Positions 56,896 to 64,000 of a DNA stretch of 64,000 nucleotides are shown here, piece by piece; the first letter of the stretch is position 1; each line of letters opens with the position of its first letter. This DNA is from Didymella arachidicola (taxonomy: Eukaryota > Ascomycota > Dothideomycetes > Pleosporales > Didymellaceae). The stretch is taken from the NCBI GenBank assembly GCA_016630955.3, contig CM050001.1, forward strand, positions 744,001 to 808,000, in the 5' to 3' direction. The position numbers and the translations under genes are program-made. The notes beneath the pieces were generated by a model. It did no database searches and had not been told where the DNA came from. It saw nothing but the letters and a program-made list of their open reading frames with translations.

Positions 56896-59800
56896 GCCGA
56901 CTCAGTCAACATATACTTGTAATATGCGGGCAGTCTCCTGCGCTCATGCTTCGCCTAGGAGTTGGATGGCGCATTTCCATTCGACACAACATTGGGCGGA
57001 CCTCAACCTATCTATTGCAGTCATAGGCGTTTGTAATGATGGGCGTGTGCACTGCAGATGCTCGAGTGGCCAGGGACGCCAGGAGTCTGTTCTTTCTACC
57101 CAGGCGGTGTTGCATGCCGTCTTGACATGACGCTACTTCTCTTATGTTTCTTCAGAACTTCGATACTTATATCCCCGCCTCTTGGTTTTCACGTAGGAGA
57201 TAGTAATCCACCTTATAATTACCCACTGACTTCGCACATGTGATTGGGTGAGATCACTGGTGGTGTGAGCAATTCGAGCCAGTGTGCCCTTCTGTTAGTC
57301 TGCGGGAGAGTACCTACCCAATTCACATGCCAAGCACGTCTTGTACGAGAGTCCTTACCTTTCTCATCTCTTATCTCTCCACCTCGTCTGCATCATTGTC
57401 ATGACGTTGACATCCTGCACTCTTTAACAATCTGCACGTATCACATTGGCTACCAGACCGCCACCGGGGTAGACTTGTGGAACGCAGATGCGAGTTACTA
57501 GCGGTATACCACCAGTCCTACTTCCTGTCACTCCCATCAATACACAGCGAGCGCATCCAGTCTAGACGTCCTGCTAGCCCCTGCGCGTAGCATGGCACTC
57601 ACTCCAGTTCTGACGTCGAACAAGCTGCAACAGCTCGCTACTCGACCACTGACGGTATCCATGAAGGATACCGTAACCGTCCGTCACGGATCCCAACGAC
57701 CCGTGTGCGGTAGCTTTCGAGATGTATGCAACACTGAAAGAGTAATCGATCAACTTTCGACTACGGCTCGGCTGAAGATTGCTGACTGCAGCAGATCCTT
57801 GAGCACACTCGAACAGCGGCAAGCGCGGCGAGGACTTGATGCCCACACGGAGACGCTGTGCTGTTGCTAATTGACCGGCAACGGTACCGAGCCTGCTTCA
57901 TTCAAGTTTCCCCCCAGGCCGCGTCACTGCCCAACATTCACCTACTCCAGACATGTTGGCGTATAATCCCTGCGAGTTTCATACAACAATACCACCGATA
58001 GAAGTAAAAGTAGTCCACGCGTCGAGCCCCGGGCCGCGTCGGATACTTCGAGATTGGTTTGCTGGAACACCTGCACGCTGCCTTTGCCGTCACACGGGCC
58101 GTTTTCACACAACTCGAGGTCTACCAGATGTCCGAGTGATCTCAATATGTCGGGACTACATACACTCCACAGTGGACATGCACTATGGTGCACGGAGATG
58201 ATACACTTTCGAGGGTCCATGTCCAGAGTCGCACGACTGATCGATTGCACAGCATCATCCACTCCAGCTGCACGAGTCGACGACTCTTGCCAGGTCCCCA
58301 TCGACGCTGTTCGAGGTCGCCGTGGGGAAAATCAATGGCGTCCAACGATGAAGTGAGCATCAACAAGTAAGGAATCTGTATTTCTGGTGGCCCATTCGAA
58401 TCCCTCGCCGTTGATTACTTGCATCCACTCGACAGTTCGCAAACTCTGGACTTTCATTGGAAGAATTATTCTTGGAGCTTTGGCCCTCCCCAGACCTTTG
58501 AACATTGCGTAGAACATTGCATACCACAGTAAACAGCTTAAATCCAGCGGCTAGCTAAACGTAAGCAGAATCTCCTCTCACGTCGCAGAAAAAGCCAGAT
58601 GCAGACTGACAGACCGCAGCGTTACAGCAGATCTGGGGGCAGGTAGTGCGTATCTACTATCGAGGGCACTGTCCGGAAGCCGATGGAGCGTCTGTTGACT
58701 ACAATGTACCCCGCTATTACATCCGGCTCGTTCTGCATCACGCGAGAGCTGCTCCTTTTCGAGGCAACGGACATCAGCGCAAGCATTGGCGATGCCTGGA
58801 GAGCGTTGCAATTCGTGAACAGTGGTTCCTTGTCGGGGTTCTCGGCCGCTGCTGCATACATGGTGCATCGTTCAGGTCTCGCCTCTTACAACGGCACGGC
58901 GCCTCATCACTTTGATCCATGTCGTCGGAACCACAGTAACTCGTGAAATTTGGCGCTTTGCGCGGCTGCAAAACAATTCAAAGATCGGGTCCAAACTCAG
59001 CTAAGACCCTGAAGATCTGGTACCACCAAGCTGAAAGCGCAGGCTAGTATTTAGCCACTCACACCCACTCACAGCCAGCCGCAAGAGGGGAACTTTATCT
59101 CGACTCAAGGCAGACCCCCTGACAACGCAAAGCCTAGGCTTCGTTGCCCGTAATGCCTGCAGCATTGCGACGACTGCTGCCGATCTGGGTTTGGCTGCCT
59201 CGATGTGGTATCATTTATCGAGGGCTGCTGCAAACCGCTGCAAGCCTGCAGGATCCAGGAACCGCACACGACCACGCTCAGATGGGAAGATCGCAGAGCC
59301 TCCTGCTAACCGCTTGCGGACAACCATCATCTGATGTTTGTTGAATACTGTTCCGACCTAATCATGGGAGCACCGTCGCATACCGGCTCGGAGTCTCATC
59401 GAGATAATATTCGAGTGCCAGGTGATGTATGTCTCAGCTGGTTGGTTCCAAAACCCGTCGTCCCAAGGGACCTGACCCTGCTGCCGAGATGCCACAAAGC
59501 GATGCGAAGCCCATGTGCATGTGTGTTGACGTCCTCTAGGTATGAACATGGGTGCTCGTTGACTACAAGCAGGTTGCCACATGTGCTTGTGCGCGTTGCT
59601 TTGTACTCCACGGACGTACGCGGCTGGTATGCAGGGACTTCGACCCACAGCATCTCACAACAGTAACTTGGCCTTCATCATCCACATCAGCAGCCCCATC
59701 AAGATCACGATAGGTTTGTTAAATTCTGTCAGGCCAGATGTGGAGGTGCGCGAGGCGACGTGGACTCGCCAATCGGAGCGCGCATCGACGGGGAAGTCGA

Positions 59801-60395
59801 CCTGACCCCTGCACACTTTCTCAAGCCACTCACCACTTGCCGGAGCTCAACGCTTCCTGCGTTCACCTTGACTGCAGCGCGGATGCAGGGCACGCCTTCC
59901 CCGATCACTGAACTACCCTAGCGTTTACCTAAATGCTCACCCGGGTTCCGTTTTCGAACCGCATCCACTGTTCCTGTACGCGACTGCGGCGGCAGAGCTA
60001 GTAAAAGGGCCTCTGACATCTCGTCATCGAGAATCGTTTGCCTTTTCGCAGCCAGTCCGGTGCCACGATTCCCATTGATAGTGATGAAAGTGCGTTAAAG
60101 AGCGGGGCTAGGCTGGCTCTTGCCTGCTGCTGCTGCCTGCCCCTGTTGTTGGTACCTTCCCCGTCTTTGCTTTTGCTTGTTTGTACATCTCGCTTGACTC
60201 TACATGTCGTAGCCGCGATCGAGAACTGCATTCACCACAGCGCCTCCCTCTGTCTAGCAATTGTCACTTCCACTTATCTCTCATCGATCTTTCCTCACCT
60301 ATCTTCACATCTAGTCCTTTGCGTCGCCTCCCAATCTCACTCTCAAGCTTGTGCTATCGTACCCTCGAGCGTGACGCCACAGCTTTTCCCCAGGG
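56896..60395. other. Intergenic, 3.5 kb, no supported gene
   Basis: Only frames under about 120 codons, none with a domain. An inverted repeat GGTATCC..GGATACC lies at 57654-57671. The last 200 bp are pyrimidine-rich and serve as promoter and leader for the PQ-loop gene. Confidence 0.4.
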
Positions 60396-61512
60396 ATGGA
60401 CAAGCCACAGGTATCAATCCCGCCTGTGAGTATGCCCCTAGTTGCGAGGACCGGTCACTGAACTAATCTGGTCGTAGGCTGCGGATGTACTGGGCACGTT
60501 AGGCACAGTGTAGGCATCACCACCATCCCATAGCCAAGGCCATCACTAACACGCTCTCTCTACAGCTGTTGGTGTGTTCAAATCATCCCACAGTACGTCA
60601 CTCGCTCAGCGTCACTCTTCAAGTTCTCACAGTACTAGGATATGGCACAACTATAGACGAAAGAGCACAGAGGGGTTACCTGGAGTGATGTTGATCCTCT
60701 GGTCAATTTGCGGTGTTCCTTTCGGCGTGTACGCGATCGTTCAGAACTTCAGCTTTGCCCTTCAATTCCAGCCTCAGGCCTTTGCGGCTCTCACACTCAT
60801 CTCGTGGGGTCAGACGCTCTACTACCACAACAAGTGGAAGGCATGGACGGCGACCGTTGCAACCATCCTGCTCGCGACGAGCTTTGGTGTCATGGAACTC
60901 ATCCTCATCCTCGCCCTACAAGGCCCTTACGATCGCGGTGTTCAATGGCCCATGATGCTGATGGCGATCTCGGCTACGCTCATTCAGATTGCTGGGCTGA
61001 TCCCACCGTACTTCGAACTCGCCAAGCGCAACGGTCGCGTCATCGGTATCGACTTCTGGTTCCTCCTCATCGACTACGCTGGAGCGTTCTTCTCGCTGAT
61101 GGCGCTGGTTGCACAGCAATGGTTCGACGCGCTTGGTGGCAGCCTCTATATTGCATGCATGCTGCTTGAGACCGGTATCTTCGCTTCTCAGGCCATCTGG
61201 CTCTGGCGCGTTCGCCATGTCCGGAGGGAAGCTAAGAAAGCTGGCAAGACGTACGACGAATATGTTGCCGAGAACCCGACGAAGAAGATCCCGAGATCTG
61301 TGTCGGTGGAGACCGTTGTCGATGTCGAGGCTGGTCATAGCCCTGTTAGCCAGGCAGATTCGGGAGTTAAGACCGAGGGCGAGTCGACGGAGAGATCAGA
61401 CTTTACTGCTGAGGAGAAAGACTCTGCGGCTGGTCCATCTGTCAAGAAGAATGGCTTCAAGCAGAAGTGGCGCGCTCTGGTACTGAGACAAGTTCCGGAT
61501 ACCAAGGTATAA
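60396..61512 (+). CDS. PQ-loop repeat membrane protein
   Basis: Exons are 60396-60425, 60478-60509, 60566-60592 and 60639-61512, giving 320 residues. The first three exons are only about 30 bases each, but splicing them restores the family motif exactly: AADVLGTLGTVCWCVQIIPQ followed by IWHNYRRKSTEG. The motif is the first PQ loop; the second is LIPPYFELAKRNGRVIGIDF, with PP in place of PQ. Seven hydrophobic segments fill residues 10-230. The C-terminal 90 residues are hydrophilic, acidic and Ser/Thr-rich. PQ-loop proteins (cystinosin, Ypq and SWEET relatives) carry amino acids or sugars across vacuolar or plasma membranes; the substrate here is unknown. The tiny exons would be missed by an ORF-only gene call. 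Confidence 0.9.
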
Positions 61513-62109
61513 TGTTGCGGCTTTCATCTCCGTCGTGAGTATTCGATCTCAACTCTTGTACAACTGCCCACTTGGGCCTCAAAAGCTGGGGTACTGGATC
61601 CTTCCTCTAAAAGTAACACCAAAAAGTCTTATAGAGTGGGTGGAACTGTTTTGAAGTCACTGTATCAGTTAAAAAAGCACAACTAGCGTCACCACGGGGT
61701 CTTTGATCATTACGTGCGTCCTCTAAAACCTAAGAATTAGCATTGTGTACTCTTGAAGCTACTAGGATTACCCGATTCGGTCAGCCTCGGTTCCGGGGCA
61801 TCGCGGGGCAACACCAGCCGAAGTGTTGACACTTTCGACATGACTTATTTCCCAGTCTTGACGGTCAACACCTTCTCAAAGATCGACTTCCATTTGCGGG
61901 CTTGAAACAACAGTGAACCCAATAAGTCTCCCTGGCAGGACTCGAAACATCTCACAAAGACCCTTTCACACGCATGCCTCATCACTTTCTACTACAAAAG
62001 CTCTCGATCAACACCTTTACTGCAGAAACAATCGACTGAACCATCCTAAGCCTTATATTCGAACTTCTCAAGCTCAGTTCACCCATCAGCCACCCCTCCA
62101 CTGTCCACC
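61513..62109. other. Intergenic before the phosphatase gene
   Basis: About 600 bp, the 3' UTR of the PQ-loop gene and the A/C-rich promoter and leader of the next. No element was recognised. Confidence 0.4.
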
Positions 62110-63096
62110 ATGGCAGCCCAATCACCCCTCCCCTCCCCTCCATTCTTCAACATCCCAAACATCAACAACCTCCGCGACGCCTCGTACAACCTAGAAACAC
62201 CTCACGGTCCCATCCGAAGAGGCATCTTATTCCGCTCCGCAGAAGTCAGCAAACTCGACCGCTCCGGGTGGGACGCCGTGCATGCGCTCGGAGTCGCCCA
62301 CGTCTTCGACCTTCGCTCCGCGCCCGAGGTAGCAAAGGGCTGGTCCGGCATCGTCGCCAAAGCGCCCGGAGCCCCAGACGACGTGCAGCCCGGGTGGCTC
62401 ATTGCAATGCAGGAAGCAGGTGTGCAGCGAACCTGGGTGCCTGTATTTCAAGAGAAAGATTACAGTCCCGAGAAGCTGGCGGAGCGGTACCAGAAGTACA
62501 TGAATAAAAGCACCGAAGGGTTCGTGAGCGCTTATCGCGATATCCTACTGCAAGGCGGCGCCGCGTACCGGACTATGTTTCTCTACCTTGCGGGCCTCGC
62601 GGAGGGTAGTACAGAGGGAAAAGCAGCGCTTATCCACTGCACAGCAGGCAAAGACCGCACAGGCGTCTTTTTCGGCATCCTCTTCGACTTCCTCGGCGTG
62701 GCCCGCGCGCACATCGCAACAGAATACAACCTAACCGAGCCCGGTCTCGCGCGCGCCCGCGAGGAAATCATCCCCCGCCTGCTCCAGTCTCCGGGGTTCC
62801 AGAAGTACATGATTAGTCTGGCGCGCGGCGAGAAGCTGAGCCAGGAGCAGCTTGCGAGGTTGGTCGAGGAGCGGGATTTAATGGATCATACGCCCGTGGA
62901 GTTTCCGCCTGAGGTGTTGGAGGAGGGGAGGCAGGCGGCGCTGAGGATGGTGGGCGCGAGGAGGGAGAGTATGCAAGCGACGCTTGAGATGGTGGAGAGG
63001 GAGTTTGGGGGGAGTGAGAGGTATATGAGGGAGTATTGTGGGTTGGGGGATGAGGAATTGGAGAAGCTGAGGGAGGTGCTTGTTGTGAAGGCGTGA
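62110..63096 (+). CDS. Tyrosine/dual-specificity protein phosphatase (Y_phosphatase3-like)
   Basis: An intronless frame of 328 residues. The N-terminal part FNIPNINNLRDASYN, then GPIRRGILFRSAEVSKL and HVFDLRSAPEV, is typical of the IphP/Y_phosphatase3 group. The signature loop is HCTAGKDRTGVFFG (about residues 176-189), with the catalytic Cys followed by the substrate-binding Arg. The C-terminal 100 residues are helical and charged. Members act on phosphotyrosine or, in some fungi and bacteria, on phosphoinositides; the real substrate is unknown. There is no signal peptide or membrane segment. The start has good context (CACCATGG). Confidence 0.9.
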   Translation: MAAQSPLPSPPFFNIPNINNLRDASYNLETPHGPIRRGILFRSAEVSKLDRSGWDAVHALGVAHVFDLRSAPEVAKGWSGIVAKAPGAPDDVQPGWLIAMQEAGVQRTWVPVFQEKDYSPEKLAERYQKYMNKSTEGFVSAYRDILLQGGAAYRTMFLYLAGLAEGSTEGKAALIHCTAGKDRTGVFFGILFDFLGVARAHIATEYNLTEPGLARAREEIIPRLLQSPGFQKYMISLARGEKLSQEQLARLVEERDLMDHTPVEFPPEVLEEGRQAALRMVGARRESMQATLEMVEREFGGSERYMREYCGLGDEELEKLREVLVVKA

Positions 63097-64000
63097 CTGG
63101 TGGGGAGGGCGGTGCTGTAGAGTTCTAGCTGCCAGTGGTGTAGTCGAGGCTGTGAACTACTGCTTCTGCGTCTGTGAGTGGCTCCTTTCCGCAGTCGCTC
63201 TCTCTCATCTTTCTCTATCACACGATAAAGAAAATGATCTTCCCAGGGCCAAGACGCCTGGCGGTCCCTTCATCCATCCCAAGCTATGAGACGACCTTTT
63301 TCGGCCTGTGCATAAGTGTTTCCCTCTACTGAATCCGGTGACTCCATTCCACGGTCTCCAGTCCCTTTATACACCAACCATCCTTTAAATATAAATTACC
63401 TGTTGCAGCGGCGCGTCATAGCCTGTTCGAGGAGGCTTTTGAAATTGTACCGGATCGCGATGGATTTGTCGCCAACGAGGATCATCTGACTAGCAGACTT
63501 TCACGGCATACCTAGTTATGGAATAAACTGTAAATATATCTTAAACGCTGCCCATGTGCATGCCACACTGCATCAAGCCCTTGGACGATAGCTCAGGTCG
63601 AGTCCAGATCGGCTTTGTTGAGTTGGTCGTGAGATTGAATGAATCGTAACTTTCCAAGGAAGTGCCTTTGTTGTTTGCTGCTCAGGCTGCGTCCAGGATC
63701 TAGGAGGCAGACCATCTGGTCTCTTTTATGGCGGTCGTTCGCTGTTCTTCAGCGTTTCAGAGGTCATCATTATGCTTAACGACTCAAACTGGGCCGCTGG
63801 CGGCATTGCTGCTTGACTTCACCTTGGCGTGCTTAGATAACGATATAATATATGTTGTGGAAATATATTCTGTACAAAAATGCTATGCGCGCTTCGTATC
63901 ATGGATGCGTGATGAGAAGACCGAGATCCGACGTTGTCGTGAGAGATTGAGGTGTGATCAGACTTACTGGGCAATTGTCATTACCACAAGTGGAGAACAT
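63097..64000. other. 3' flank to window end, no supported gene
   Basis: 900 bp. The 3' UTR of the phosphatase and sequence turning A+T-rich near 63,830-63,890 (TATAATATATG). Nothing else recognised. Confidence 0.4.

Noticed and set aside
1..64000. CRISPR arrays, operons and ribosome binding sites
   Set aside because: The window is eukaryotic: spliced genes with separate promoters; no spaced direct-repeat arrays were seen.

Overview
The window reads as nuclear DNA of a filamentous ascomycete (Pezizomycotina; I lean towards Dothideomycetes but cannot fix the species). Three things support this. Many genes carry short introns of about 50 nt with GT..AG ends and CTAAC-type branch sites. The conserved proteins are fungal types: a Cdc12/AspC-type septin, an Srp1-type SR protein, Sqt1, an Hsv2-type PROPPIN, a Lag1-type ceramide synthase and a Pfa5-like palmitoyltransferase. 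One intact Fot1/pogo-type transposon is present. Conserved genes were rebuilt exon by exon, and most splice joins keep frame and restore family motifs.

Layout. 0-9.3 kb holds a truncated coactosin/ADF-H gene, a multi-pass membrane protein with unresolved 5' exons, an Hst2-like sirtuin, a complete 2,100-bp pogo-type transposon with perfect 44-bp terminal inverted repeats lying 286 bp upstream of the sirtuin ATG, and an Srp1-like SR protein. 10-23 kb holds a frameshifted methyltransferase, a large gene that appears to join an SRA/YDG-like modified-base reader to an AlkB-type dioxygenase, a peroxisomal (SKL-ending) acyl-CoA-ligase-like enzyme, Sqt1 and an OsmC-family protein. 23.0-31.8 kb is a gene desert of almost 9 kb that ends at a TALE homeobox gene. 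36-49 kb is a sparse accessory-looking stretch: a DHYC palmitoyltransferase, three small related six-cysteine zinc-binding proteins in the same orientation, a secreted protein with a His-rich propeptide, and a piece of a DUF6536-like membrane protein. 49-63 kb is dense again: a Bax-inhibitor-1 protein, ceramide synthase, Hsv2-type PROPPIN, septin, PQ-loop protein and a tyrosine phosphatase.

The best candidates for something undescribed are the cluster of small zinc-binding proteins at 40-45 kb, where a two-domain protein sits beside single-domain relatives of each half, and the SRA-like plus AlkB fusion at 12.4-16.0 kb, which would pair recognition of a modified base with an oxidising enzyme. 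No rRNA, tRNA or CRISPR array was found. All function calls come from motif recognition by eye; no database search was run.
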